Shown piece by piece: positions 44,410 to 52,903 of a stretch of DNA of 64,000 nt. Below the pieces are notes generated by a model that had not been told where the DNA came from, did not search any database, and saw nothing but the letters and a program-made list of their open reading frames with translations. The position numbers were made by a program, and so were the translations under genes. Source of the DNA: Haloterrigena gelatinilytica. Lineage in GTDB: Archaea; Halobacteriota; Halobacteria; Halobacteriales; Natrialbaceae. The DNA lies in NCBI RefSeq assembly GCF_013342145.1, contig NZ_JABUQZ010000001.1:3100001-3164000 (forward strand), given 5' to 3'. Position 1 is the first letter of the stretch, and every line of letters starts with the position of its first letter.

Positions 44410-45354
44410 ATGGCCAGTAGCACCTCCGTCGTCCTCGCCGCACTGTTCGCGAACGGTGCGATCGCGATGTTGAAGTTCGGCGGGTATCTGCTGACGGGCA
44501 GCCCCGCGATGCTGTCGGAGACGTACCACTCGATCTCGGACACGGGCAACCAGATCTTCCTGCTGGTCGGGATCAAGTACGGCGCCCAGGAGGCGACTCG
44601 AAGTCATCCGTTCGGCCACGGGAAGGCGCAGTTCTTCTACAGTCTGCTGGTCAGCATCATGCTCTTCGGCATCGCCGGCTGGGAGAGCGCGAAACACGGT
44701 TACGACGCGCTGACCCACGGCGGCGTCCACCGCGCCAGCGGAGACGTCACGCTGTTCGGAACGCAGTTCGACCCGATCCTCGTCAACTACGCCGTGCTGA
44801 TCGGTGCGATCCTCTTCGAGTCCTACGCGCTCTGGAAGGCCTACCAGGGAATCAGCCGCCAGATGGACGAGCACGGCTGGACGAGTCTCCGCGAGGCGTT
44901 CCGGAAGACCAGCGACGTGACGACCCTGACCGCGCTCACCGAGGACTCCATCGCGCTCGCCGGCGCGGGGATCGCCCTCCTCGGGATCTACCTTCGTCGG
45001 GTCACCGGAAACCCGATGTACGACGCCGGCGCCGCGCTCATCATCGGGATCATGCTCATGGGCTTCGCCGTCGCACTCGCCTGGGAGAATAAGCGTCTCA
45101 TCCTCGGCGAGAGCCTGCCGAAAGCGGACGAGGACGAACTCCGCGCGATCGTTACCGACTGGGACGGCGTCACCGAACTCGTCGACCTTCGAACCGTCTA
45201 CTTCGGGGCCGAGGAACTGCTGCTCACGGCCGACGTCGCGTTCGATGCCGACCTCGACACCGACGAGATCGACGAGCGCATCACGGCGCTTGAACGCGCG
45301 CTGATGGAGCACGACGATCAGGTGCAGAAGGTCTACATCGAGCCCGAAACCTAA
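44410..45354 (+). CDS. Cation diffusion facilitator, SLC30A9/ZitB-like
   Basis: A 314-residue metal/proton antiporter with six membrane helices. Metal ligands are expected in ETYHSISDTGNQIFLL and in the fifth helix (LTEDSIALAGAGIALLG), and a His motif occurs in RSHPFGHGKAQFF. The C-terminal cytoplasmic domain includes VDLRTVYFGAEELLLTADV. It belongs to a different branch from the CDF at 1284 and keeps a longer loop between helices. Metal not predictable. Confidence 0.92.
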   Translation: MASSTSVVLAALFANGAIAMLKFGGYLLTGSPAMLSETYHSISDTGNQIFLLVGIKYGAQEATRSHPFGHGKAQFFYSLLVSIMLFGIAGWESAKHGYDALTHGGVHRASGDVTLFGTQFDPILVNYAVLIGAILFESYALWKAYQGISRQMDEHGWTSLREAFRKTSDVTTLTALTEDSIALAGAGIALLGIYLRRVTGNPMYDAGAALIIGIMLMGFAVALAWENKRLILGESLPKADEDELRAIVTDWDGVTELVDLRTVYFGAEELLLTADVAFDADLDTDEIDERITALERALMEHDDQVQKVYIEPET

Positions 45355-45366
45355 GCGTCGGTCGCG

Positions 45367-45831
45367 TTACGCGGTCGTCCCGCCGGATTCGTCGTCCCGA
45401 TCGTCGTACCCCGCGACGACCGTCGACCCCGGCGGGCGGTCGTTGAGCAGGGCCGTTACCGTCGTCTCCTCGAGGTCGACCGTCGACTCGAGCGGTTCCC
45501 ATCCCTCATCGTCGACGGCTTCGCCGTCTGCTCGTTGCGTCGGAGACGCAACGCTGGTGTCGACGGCGACCGCGACGTCCGTCGGACTCGCGCCCGGCGG
45601 GAGCCGCGACGGATCGTAAACGAGCGTGATCTCGACGGCCTCGACGGCTTTCAGGTCGTCGACGGCCCGCAGTTCGACGGGATCGCCGAGGGCGTCGACC
45701 GGCGCCTCGTCCCCGCTCTTTTCGAGTCCGAACGCGTCGGGGACGACGCCCGCGACGACGGCGACGCGGGCGCCGACCTGCTCGAGTGTGTACTCCGCGA
45801 CGTTGCTCGAATCGTACCCCGGGATGGCCAT
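45367..45831 (-). CDS. Hypothetical protein, possibly a fragment
   Basis: A 154-residue acidic ORF starting MAIPGYDSSNVAEY. It contains VEAVEITLVYDPSRLPPGAS and GWEPLESTVDLEETTVTALL, a pattern I associate with extracellular beta domains of haloarchaeal surface proteins, but there is no signal peptide here and the N terminus is abrupt. It may be the 3' remnant of a larger surface-protein gene, or a small intact gene. It lies 80 bases downstream of a frameshifted methyltransferase, so this stretch may be decaying. Confidence 0.5.
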   Translation of the reverse strand: MAIPGYDSSNVAEYTLEQVGARVAVVAGVVPDAFGLEKSGDEAPVDALGDPVELRAVDDLKAVEAVEITLVYDPSRLPPGASPTDVAVAVDTSVASPTQRADGEAVDDEGWEPLESTVDLEETTVTALLNDRPPGSTVVAGYDDRDDESGGTTA

Positions 45832-45910
45832 GTTCGAGGCGATGGACTCGAGACGTTTGTCGCTGTACCCCGCGATAGCCGGCCGACGGAGACCGCGCGA
45901 TGCCGTGGGG

Positions 45911-46526
45911 TCACGGTGATCGCTCCAGATCGCCGGCTGTTCGGGTGGCTTCGGTCGTTCCGACGCGCGCCAGTGCCCGGATCCAGTTCTCCTCGGTCTC
46001 GACGCGCACTGGCTCGAACGCCGCCCTCTCGAGGAGCGCGCGGATCTCGTCCGGACGATAGTACTCGAAGTGCCTGTCGCGTGACTCGTCGGGCGTCGTC
46101 GGGGCGCTTGACCAGACAGAAGACGACGCCGTCGGGACGGAGCACGCGACGGAACTCCCGCAACGTCGCGGTCGCGTCGGACCGGGGCACGTGCAGAAAG
46201 GACGCGGAACTCCAGACGCCGTCGAAGGCGCCGTCCTCGAACGGCAGGTCGCGCATGTCGCCCCGGACGAACGGCGCGGTCGGTTCGCGGTCGCGGGCCG
46301 CTCGCAGGAACGAGGCCGTCAGGTCGAGTCCGACCGCGTCGTAGCCGGCGTCGAACGTCGAGACGTCCGACCCGGGACCGCAGCCGACGTCCAGCAGTCG
46401 ATCGCCGGCGAGGGCGTCGAAAAAGGGGTCGCCGTACAGGGCGGCGACGGACTCGGCGCAGTACTTCCGAACGTAGGCGTCTGCGTCGGACTCGTATTCC
46501 TCGAGCGTGCGTGAGAGCTCGTCCAT
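45911..46526 (-). pseudogene. SAM-dependent methyltransferase with a frameshift
   Basis: The first frame reads a class I methyltransferase: MDELSRTLEEYESDADAY, SAM loop RLLDVGCGPGSDVSTF, PFEDGAFDGVWSSASFLHV and LRPDGVVFCLVKRPDD, then turns into Arg-rich noise. The neighbouring frame continues the fold exactly from there: DESRDRHFEYYRPDEIRALL, then EENWIRALARVG, ending at TGA 45911-45913. One extra base (or two missing) between about 46091 and 46101 explains this; repaired, the protein would be 204 residues. It may be a true pseudogene or a sequencing error. Start MDELSRT at 46526. Substrate unknown. Confidence 0.8.
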
Positions 46527-46621
46527 GGTCGCGCGTTCGACCGGTTCCGACGGCCCCTATGTAGTTGTTTCGGTGACATAATGGACGCCGACGCGGAGTC
46601 GGGCGGCGAATCGAGACGAAC

Positions 46622-46630
46622 GCTTTTATC
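46622..46630 (+). promoter_or_regulatory. TATA box of the helicase gene
   Basis: CTTTTATC centred about 28 bases before the GTG at 46654, giving a leaderless transcript and supporting that GTG start. Confidence 0.5.
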
Positions 46631-46653
46631 GGATCGGGAACTGATCGTCTAGC

Positions 46654-48825
46654 GTGTCCGAGACAACCGGGTACATGCGCTTTTTCCCGTACGACCAGCC
46701 GTACGAGAACCAGCGCGAGGCGATGGACCGCATCCACAACTCCCTGCAACGGGGACAGGACGTCCTCTTCGAGGGAGCCTGCGGGACCGGGAAGACCCTC
46801 TCGTCGCTGGTCCCCGCCCTCGAGGTGGCCCGCGAGCAGGACAAGACGGTCGTCATCACGACCAACGTCCACCAGCAGATGCGCCAGTTCGTCGCCGAAG
46901 CCCGCGCGATCACCCGCGAGGAGGACATTCGGGCGATCGTGTTCAAGGGGAAATCCTCCATGTGTCACATCGACGTCGGCTACGAGGAGTGTCAGGCGCT
47001 GCGCGACAACACCCGCGCCGTCGTCGACGCCGAACGCGACAAGCGACAGCTCGAGCGCCGCCAGCGCGAACTACTGGAGGAGAGTCAGGAGGGCGACGGC
47101 GGCGCGGCCGACGCCCGCTCGGCGGTGATGGACGAACTCGAGTCGATCGAGGAGCGCCTCGAGGACTTAGAAGAGCAGAACGTCTGCGACTACTACCGGA
47201 ATAATCTCACCCGGGATACGGACGACTTCTTCGCGTGGCTCTTCGAGGACGTCCGGACGCCGGAGGAGATCTACGAGTACGCCGAGCGGGAGGGCTTTTG
47301 CGGCTACGAACTGCTGAAGGAGGGGATCGAGGGCGTCGACCTGGTCGTCTGTAACTACCACCACCTGCTGGACTCGACGATCCGCGAGCAGTTCTTCCGG
47401 TGGCTCGGCCGGGATCCGGAGGACGTCATCGCCGTCTTCGACGAGGCCCACAACGTCGAGGACGCGGCCCGAGAGCACGCCACCCGGACCTGCTCCGAGC
47501 GGACCTTCGACTCCGCGCTCGACGAGTTGGCCGACGCCGACGACCCGCGATCCGAGGACGCCGCCAACGTCCTCTCGGCCTTTCACCGCGCGCTCGTCGA
47601 GACCTACGAGGACTCCTTCGGCTTCGGCGAGCGCGAGCGGATCGGCGAGAACTGGGAGGACGTCCCCATCGCCAACGAGGACCGGAAGGACGACCTCACG
47701 CTCGAGTTCCTCCAGCGCTACTCGGGCCGGGGGATCGAGGACGACCTGGAGGCCGCGATGAAGCTCGGCCAGGAGTTAGACGAACAGTACGAGGAGGCCT
47801 ACCGGGAGGGCGAGACCGCCACGCGGACCGAGTGTCAGACCCTGCAGGCCGCCGCGTTCGTCAGCGCCTGGATGAACGAGGGGAGCAAGGAGGGGCTCTA
47901 CCCCGTCGTCTCCGTCACTCGAGACGCGGGCACCGACGAGATCTACGGCCGCGCGGAGCTGTACACCTGTCTCCCCCGCCAGGTCACGGGTCAACTGTTC
48001 GAGGAGGTGTACGGGACGATCCTGATGAGCGCGACGCTGCAGCCCTTCGACGTCACCGAGGACGTGCTCGGCCTCGAGGACCCCGTCACCATGGCCTACG
48101 GGCTCCAGTTCCCCGAAGAGCATCGGCGCACCTACGCCGTCGAGACGCCGCCGCTGTTCTCGTCGGACCGTGACGATCCCGCGGTCCAGACGGCGGTGAC
48201 CGACACGATCCACGACGCCGTCCGGATGACGCCGGGGAACACGCTCGCCTTCTTCCCCAACTACGGCGAGGCGAGTCGCTACGCCGAGCGACTCGAGGGG
48301 CGGACCGAAAAGACGGTCTATCTGGACGAGCCCGGAACCGCCGTCGAGGAGTTACGCCAGCAGTTCGTCGCGGACGACGGCGCCGTGCTCTGTACCTCGT
48401 TGTGGGGAACGCTGGCGGAGGGCGTCAGCTTCGACGGCGACGACGCACACACCGTGCTGGTCGTCGGCGTCCCGTACCCCCACCTCGACGACCGCGCCGA
48501 GGCGGTTCAAGAGGCCTACGACGCGGCGTTCGACGGGACCGAGACGGGCTGGCGGTACGCCGTCGAGATCCCGACGGTTCGCAAGACGAGACAGGCGCTC
48601 GGTCGGGTCATCCGCTCGCCGGAGGACGTCGGCGTCCGGGCCCTGCTCGACCGGCGCTACTCGCGGTCGGCGAAGTCGGACCTGGGCCGGTACAGCGTCA
48701 ACGGCACCTTCCCCCACGAGGAGCGCGAGGAACTGATCGACATCGACCCCGAGAAGCTGAAGTTTTCGATGCTGAACTTCTACGGCGATCGCGACGCCTA
48801 CGACGGCGAGACGCCGGCGCCCTAG
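46654..48825 (+). CDS. XPD/Rad3-like superfamily 2 DNA helicase
   Basis: A 723-residue ATP-dependent 5'-3' DNA helicase. Walker A is FEGACGTGKTLSSLVPAL, the DEAH box is AVFDEAHNVED, and motif VI is RQALGRVIRSPEDVG. Between motifs Ia and II there are Cys residues (CHIDVGYEEC, NVCDYY, GFCGYELL) suited to a 4Fe-4S cluster as in XPD. Archaeal XPD is tied to nucleotide excision repair; paralogues of DinG type also exist, so the exact role is open. It starts with GTG (MSETTGYMRFFPYD). Length is slightly more than archaeal XPD owing to an acidic insert around 130-170. Confidence 0.92.
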   Translation: MSETTGYMRFFPYDQPYENQREAMDRIHNSLQRGQDVLFEGACGTGKTLSSLVPALEVAREQDKTVVITTNVHQQMRQFVAEARAITREEDIRAIVFKGKSSMCHIDVGYEECQALRDNTRAVVDAERDKRQLERRQRELLEESQEGDGGAADARSAVMDELESIEERLEDLEEQNVCDYYRNNLTRDTDDFFAWLFEDVRTPEEIYEYAEREGFCGYELLKEGIEGVDLVVCNYHHLLDSTIREQFFRWLGRDPEDVIAVFDEAHNVEDAAREHATRTCSERTFDSALDELADADDPRSEDAANVLSAFHRALVETYEDSFGFGERERIGENWEDVPIANEDRKDDLTLEFLQRYSGRGIEDDLEAAMKLGQELDEQYEEAYREGETATRTECQTLQAAAFVSAWMNEGSKEGLYPVVSVTRDAGTDEIYGRAELYTCLPRQVTGQLFEEVYGTILMSATLQPFDVTEDVLGLEDPVTMAYGLQFPEEHRRTYAVETPPLFSSDRDDPAVQTAVTDTIHDAVRMTPGNTLAFFPNYGEASRYAERLEGRTEKTVYLDEPGTAVEELRQQFVADDGAVLCTSLWGTLAEGVSFDGDDAHTVLVVGVPYPHLDDRAEAVQEAYDAAFDGTETGWRYAVEIPTVRKTRQALGRVIRSPEDVGVRALLDRRYSRSAKSDLGRYSVNGTFPHEEREELIDIDPEKLKFSMLNFYGDRDAYDGETPAP

Positions 48826-48868
48826 GCTCGAAGCGACCCGTTCGGACGCTTGCGATACCGACAAGCGG

Positions 48869-49240
48869 TCACTCGCTCGGTTCGACCGTAACGTCGGCGG
48901 CGCCGTTCGTGACGATGACGACGTGCGCGCCGCCGGTTTCGATCGTCACGTCGAACGCGGTCGGTTCCGAGATCGACTCCGTCATGACCGGGCCCTCCTC
49001 GGCGTGGTCGAGCCGAAAGCTGATCGCGTCCGGCTGGACGGTCGACTCGTTGTCGGCCTCGGCGACGTCGATATTCTCGACCGTGACGGTCAGTTCTTCG
49101 CCGGCGTCGGCGTCGAACCCTGCCGTCTGTTCGTCCTGTACCGTCTGGTCGACGTACCCGTCACCCATCAGACTCGTTACCTCACTACAGCCCGCAAACA
49201 GTATCGTCGTCGAACTCGCGAGTAACGCGCGGCGGTGCAT
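48869..49240 (-). CDS. Small secreted lipoprotein
   Basis: A 123-residue protein with a twin-Arg start (MHRRALLASS), a hydrophobic run and a lipobox LFAGC, so it is probably exported by Tat and lipid-anchored at Cys18. The mature part is acidic and beta-rich (LTVTVENIDVAEADN, FDVTIETGGAHVVIV) with no known domain. Function unknown. Confidence 0.7.
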   Translation of the reverse strand: MHRRALLASSTTILFAGCSEVTSLMGDGYVDQTVQDEQTAGFDADAGEELTVTVENIDVAEADNESTVQPDAISFRLDHAEEGPVMTESISEPTAFDVTIETGGAHVVIVTNGAADVTVEPSE

Positions 49241-49304
49241 GACCGGAGGTTCCGAGAGCGTCGAGTAATAGCTACCGGGCGACTCACCGTTCGATTCGAG
49301 CCGT

Positions 49305-49805
49305 TCACGCGGGCAGCGAGACGCGGCTCACCGGCAGTTTGTACGTCCCGTCCCAGAACTCGAGTTCGCTGACCGTCCACCGGATCGGTTCGATCTCGCG
49401 GTCGGTCACCCGTTTTGCGGCCTCGAGGTCGCCGCCGCGGGCCAGCGTGACGTGGGGGACGTAGTCGCTGCCCTCGAGCCCCTCGACGGTCTCGAAGGAG
49501 TCGGTCAGGTCGGCGTGGATCGACTCGAGGCCGGGGCTCTCGACGGCGAGGTAGACGACGGGGGCGGTCCCGAGCGGCGGGTCCTCGAAGTAGTCGATGC
49601 CCGTAATCCGGGCCTCGACGGCGGGCGCGCCCTCGAGCGCGCGGTGGGCGCGGTGTTGCAGCTGGGCGACGTGGTCGGCCTCGCCGAGGCGTTTGAGCAG
49701 ACACGAGTGGTCCTCGCGGACGCGGTCGAAGTCGACGAGTTCGGGGTAGAGCTCGTCGGCGAGCCGGCGGACGCGTCCGGGGACCGGAACGTTGACGCTG
49801 TACAC
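49305..49805 (-). CDS. 2H phosphoesterase / 2'-5' RNA ligase family protein
   Basis: A 166-residue protein of the 2H superfamily, whose members have two HxT/S motifs. The second is clear (YVPHVTLARG). The first lies in REDHSCLLKRL and reads His-Ser-Cys, so Cys stands where Thr or Ser is usual. It could be a 2'-5' RNA ligase or cyclic phosphodiesterase acting on RNA ends. Starts MYSVNVPVPGRVR. Confidence 0.8.
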   Translation of the reverse strand: MYSVNVPVPGRVRRLADELYPELVDFDRVREDHSCLLKRLGEADHVAQLQHRAHRALEGAPAVEARITGIDYFEDPPLGTAPVVYLAVESPGLESIHADLTDSFETVEGLEGSDYVPHVTLARGGDLEAAKRVTDREIEPIRWTVSELEFWDGTYKLPVSRVSLPA

Positions 49806-49858
49806 TTCGGTCGACGTAGGGCGCGTTCGCGTATCAGTGTGATGGTCGCCGGACCCGT

Positions 49859-50053
49859 TCAGATCCGCTCGAGGAGCCAGAGGACGACGACGACGGCGAC
49901 GCCCAACTGGACGAGGACGAAGAACGGGCCGAGCAGGCTCGCGATACTGCCGATGACCGTCTGCAGGATCTGAAACGCCAGAAAGACGGCGAGCAGTGCG
50001 AGGACGATCTTCAGGAGGGTCTCGACCTCGAGTTCGCCGCGCGAGTCGTGCAT
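49859..50053 (-). CDS. Small two-helix membrane protein
   Basis: A 64-residue protein starting MHDSRGELEVETLLK with two hydrophobic helices (about residues 13-35 and 42-61) and a short basic end (ERI). Conserved in haloarchaea as far as I recall (DUF7554-like). Function unknown. Divergent from the following membrane wHTH gene with 85 bases between them. Confidence 0.65.
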   Translation of the reverse strand: MHDSRGELEVETLLKIVLALLAVFLAFQILQTVIGSIASLLGPFFVLVQLGVAVVVVLWLLERI

Positions 50054-50138
50054 ACAGTCACGGTTGCCTGACTGTGTGAAAAGTCCACCGTTGCGCGCTC
50101 GGAAAGACCTATCTGGGCGGCTATGGGATGTATCTACA

Positions 50139-51275
50139 ATGGACCTGAGAGAGCAGGGGCGCTTGGCCCTGTTCTGGGTGCTCGTGGGAATCGGGTGCAT
50201 GCTCGTGGCGACCGTTGCGGTTCCGATCGGTGCGGCCGCCGACGCTGGAGCACAGGGGACAGCCCTGCAGGACGAGGCCAGCGCGAGCGACCGCCTCGAC
50301 GAGGCCGACGAGATACACATCGACGTCTTCGTTCACGAAAACGGGTCGGCGACGTTCGTCGTCGACTACCGGTTCGAGAACCAGAGCGACGAGGAGTGGG
50401 GGGAACTCAGTAGCGACGTCCAGTCGAATCGGGAGGTGTACGCCGACAGCCAGGAGGCTCGGTGGAACGAGATCCTCCGCGAAGGGGAGAACGCGACCGA
50501 CCGGGACATGGCGATCGAGAACGTCACCGTCTCGACGGACAACAGTTCCGCGCCGCGGGAGATGGGCCACGTCGTGGTGACCTTCGAGTGGGATTCGTTC
50601 GCCTACCCGCAACTGACTCAAATCGAGGCGGGTTCGGCGCTCGTCGACCTCTCCCTGCCCAGCGGAACCTGGTTGCAGGTGTACGCGCCCGAAGGGTACA
50701 CCATCGACGAGGTGAGCCCCGAACCCGAAGGGAACGACGGATCGGTAACCGGCGGCACCGAGGACAGCGAGCGGGAGTCGGTTCGATGGGGCGACTCCGG
50801 CGATCCGTTCTCGTCGACGCCGCCGACCATCGTGATGATCGAGGAGAGCAACGAGACCGACCCGGCGGCCGAAGCCGACCCCGGAACCGACGGGCCGGCG
50901 CCGTGGCTGCTCGTGCTCGGCGCCCTCGCCCTGCTCGCGACCGTCGGCGCGGCCGGCTGGTGGCTCAGGGGCGATCGAACCGGCGACCGGACCGCCAGCG
51001 CGACGAATGGGGGATCGACGACGAACGAGAACGCAGCCGCGCCCGAGGCGGAGACGCCGCCCCCGGAACTGCTGAGCAACGAGGAACGGGTCCTACAGTT
51101 GCTCGAGGAGCGGGGCGGCCGGATCAAACAGCAGGAAGTCGTCTCGGAACTGGACTGGACCGAGGCGAAGACGAGTCAGGTCGTCAGCGGTTTGCGCGAG
51201 GACGGGGAGATCGACGTCTTCCGGATCGGTCGGGAGAACGTTCTGGCGTTGCCCGACGGGGAAGACGAAGAGTGA
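50139..51275 (+). CDS. Membrane-anchored winged-helix protein with external sensor domain
   Basis: A 378-residue protein in four parts: a signal or anchor helix (about 13-36, ALFWVLVGIGCMLVATVAV), an external domain (60-230, IHIDVFVHENGSATFVVDYR), a membrane helix (about 256-278, WLLVLGALALLATVGAAGWW) and a cytoplasmic winged helix (about 310-372, LLSNEERVLQLLEERGGRIK). The layout (I recall DUF7345 plus DUF7343) suggests an outside signal coupled to DNA binding at the membrane. Start at MDLREQGRLALF. It directly precedes the arginine operon, but nothing ties it to arginine. Confidence 0.8.
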   Translation: MDLREQGRLALFWVLVGIGCMLVATVAVPIGAAADAGAQGTALQDEASASDRLDEADEIHIDVFVHENGSATFVVDYRFENQSDEEWGELSSDVQSNREVYADSQEARWNEILREGENATDRDMAIENVTVSTDNSSAPREMGHVVVTFEWDSFAYPQLTQIEAGSALVDLSLPSGTWLQVYAPEGYTIDEVSPEPEGNDGSVTGGTEDSERESVRWGDSGDPFSSTPPTIVMIEESNETDPAAEADPGTDGPAPWLLVLGALALLATVGAAGWWLRGDRTGDRTASATNGGSTTNENAAAPEAETPPPELLSNEERVLQLLEERGGRIKQQEVVSELDWTEAKTSQVVSGLREDGEIDVFRIGRENVLALPDGEDEE

Positions 51276-51415
51276 CCACCGGCGCCGGTCTCAACCCGTT
51301 CGCACTGCTCGCTTTCATGCGATGTGATACCACCCCACAGCCGCCTCGCAGCCTGATACCCGCGATATTTGCGAGGTAGCAGGATTTAATACCGATGCTG
51401 CCCATAGCACCACCA
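51276..51415 (+). promoter_or_regulatory. argG operon upstream promoter region
   Basis: TTTAATA at 51385-51391 is a good TATA box, centred 28 bases before the ATG at 51416. Just upstream an inverted repeat CCTCGCA (51344-51350) and TGCGAGG (51370-51376) could be an operator. Transcription from here would begin at the leader ORF and run 240 bases before argG. Confidence 0.5.
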
Positions 51416-51508
51416 ATGAGTCACACCGTCGGCGCCACGACCGCCGTACCCGGTACCGACGGGGCTGTTTCTCCGCGGCGACCGCGACGACGACGGCCGG
51501 GCCGTTGA
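51416..51508 (+). CDS. Candidate Arg-rich leader peptide of the arginine operon
   Basis: A 30-codon ORF, ATG to TGA, placed 28 bases after a TATA box and therefore probably leaderless. The first 20 residues (MSHTVGATTAVPGTDGAVSP) are unremarkable; the last ten (RRPRRRRPGR) contain seven Arg codons, using CGG, CGA and CGT. Its position before argG suggests a sensor of charged tRNA-Arg, like amino-acid leader peptides in bacteria. This is inference: high-GC DNA makes Arg-rich frames by chance, and archaeal attenuation is little documented. Confidence 0.45.
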   Translation: MSHTVGATTAVPGTDGAVSPRRPRRRRPGR

Positions 51509-51656
51509 GCCCGATTACTACCTACCTCCCCTCGAACCGGTTCGTTCCAACGATCCATCAAACGCAGAATTTTCGGTTAGCAGCCGCTCTACCGTTAATT
51601 TACGCAACTTAAACCAATGAGCTTAAGTCCCTCCTTCCGCTTCCCTCGCATACGAC
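51509..51656 (+). promoter_or_regulatory. argG proximal leader with dyads
   Basis: Between the leader ORF and argG lie a perfect palindrome CGAACCGGTTCG (51533-51544) and an inverted repeat ACTTAA (51607-51612) / TTAAGT (51623-51628), 29-50 bases before argG. The second could be both a TATA region and an operator. A C/T-rich tract (about 51629-51648) follows. Confidence 0.4.
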
Positions 51657-52901
51657 ATGACCCGCGTGGCACTTGCGTTCTCGGGCGGCCTGGACACGAC
51701 TGTCTGTGTCCCGTTGCTCGAGGAAGAGTACGGATACGACGACGTTATCGGCGTCACGGTTGACGTCGGCCAGCCGGCTTCCGAGTTCGAGGAAGCCGAA
51801 GAGACCGCCGACGCGCTCGGCTTAGAGCACTACGTCGTCGACGCGAAAGAAGAGTTCGCCGACCTCTGTCTCGAGGGCGTTCGCGCGAACGCGACCTACC
51901 AGGGCTACCCGCTGGGGACGGCCCTGGCTCGCCCGGTGATCGCCGAAGCGATCCTCGAGGTCGCCGAAGAACAGGACTGTACCGGCATCGCCCACGGCTG
52001 TACCGGCAAGGGCAACGACCAGCTCCGCTTCGAAGCGGTCTGGCGCGACTCCGACCTCGAGGTCATCGCCCCCGTGCGCGAGCTCGGCCTGACCCGCGAG
52101 TGGGAACAGGAGTACGCCGCGGAGAAGGACCTGCCCGTCGAGGGCGGCAGCGGCGGTGACTGGTCGATCGACACCAACCTCTGGAGCCGCTCCGTCGAGG
52201 GCGACGAGCTCGAGGACCCCAACTACGTCCCGCCGGAGGACATCTACGCCTGGACCCAGGCGCCGACGGGCGAGACCCAGGAGATCGAGATCGAGTTCGA
52301 GAAGGGCTACCCCGTCGCCGTCGACGGCGTCGAGTACGAGCCCGTCGACCTCATCGAGCACTTGAACGGCGTGGCCGGGGCCTACGGCGTCGGCCGCACG
52401 GACACGATGGAAGACCGCATGCTCGGCCTGAAGGTTCGCGAGAACTACGAGCACCCGGCGGCGACGACGCTGCTCAACGCCCACGAGGCGCTGGAAGGAC
52501 TCGTGCTCACCCAGGAGGAGCGCCAGTTTAAACAGCAGATCGACCAGCAGTGGGCCCAGAAGGGCTACGAAGGTCTGATCGACGCGCCGCTCGTGGACGC
52601 GCTCGAAGGCTTCATCGCGGAGAGCCAGAAGCGCGTCACCGGGACCGTCACGATCCGCTTCGAGGGCGGCCAGGCCCGCGCGGTCGCACGCGACAGCAAG
52701 TTCGCGGCCTACTCCGCCGAGCACGCTTCCTTCGACACCGAGACCGTCGGCAAGATCAAGCAGGAGGACGCCACCGGCGTCGCGAAGTACCACGGCTTCC
52801 AGCGCCGCCTCGCCAACGAGGCGATCGCGGCCAACGCCGAGGACGTCGAGAAGCCGGAACTCGCCACCGACGGCAGCGGCAGTAACGAGGACGAGGAATA
52901 A
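51657..52901 (+). CDS. argG: Argininosuccinate synthase
   Basis: A 414-residue enzyme joining citrulline and aspartate with ATP. The N-terminal PP-loop is AFSGGLDTTVCVPL; IAHGCTGKGNDQLRFE and VEGGSGGDWSIDTNLWSRS are diagnostic. Starts MTRVALAFSGG. Acidic C-terminal tail. First enzyme gene of the operon; argH follows after 2 bases. Confidence 0.98.
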   Translation: MTRVALAFSGGLDTTVCVPLLEEEYGYDDVIGVTVDVGQPASEFEEAEETADALGLEHYVVDAKEEFADLCLEGVRANATYQGYPLGTALARPVIAEAILEVAEEQDCTGIAHGCTGKGNDQLRFEAVWRDSDLEVIAPVRELGLTREWEQEYAAEKDLPVEGGSGGDWSIDTNLWSRSVEGDELEDPNYVPPEDIYAWTQAPTGETQEIEIEFEKGYPVAVDGVEYEPVDLIEHLNGVAGAYGVGRTDTMEDRMLGLKVRENYEHPAATTLLNAHEALEGLVLTQEERQFKQQIDQQWAQKGYEGLIDAPLVDALEGFIAESQKRVTGTVTIRFEGGQARAVARDSKFAAYSAEHASFDTETVGKIKQEDATGVAKYHGFQRRLANEAIAANAEDVEKPELATDGSGSNEDEE

Positions 52902-52903
52902 CG

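Noticed and set aside
45367-46968. 533-codon minus-strand ORF as one protein
   Set aside because: Only its last 154 codons look like protein; the rest is antisense or out-of-frame to the frameshifted methyltransferase and the helicase start.
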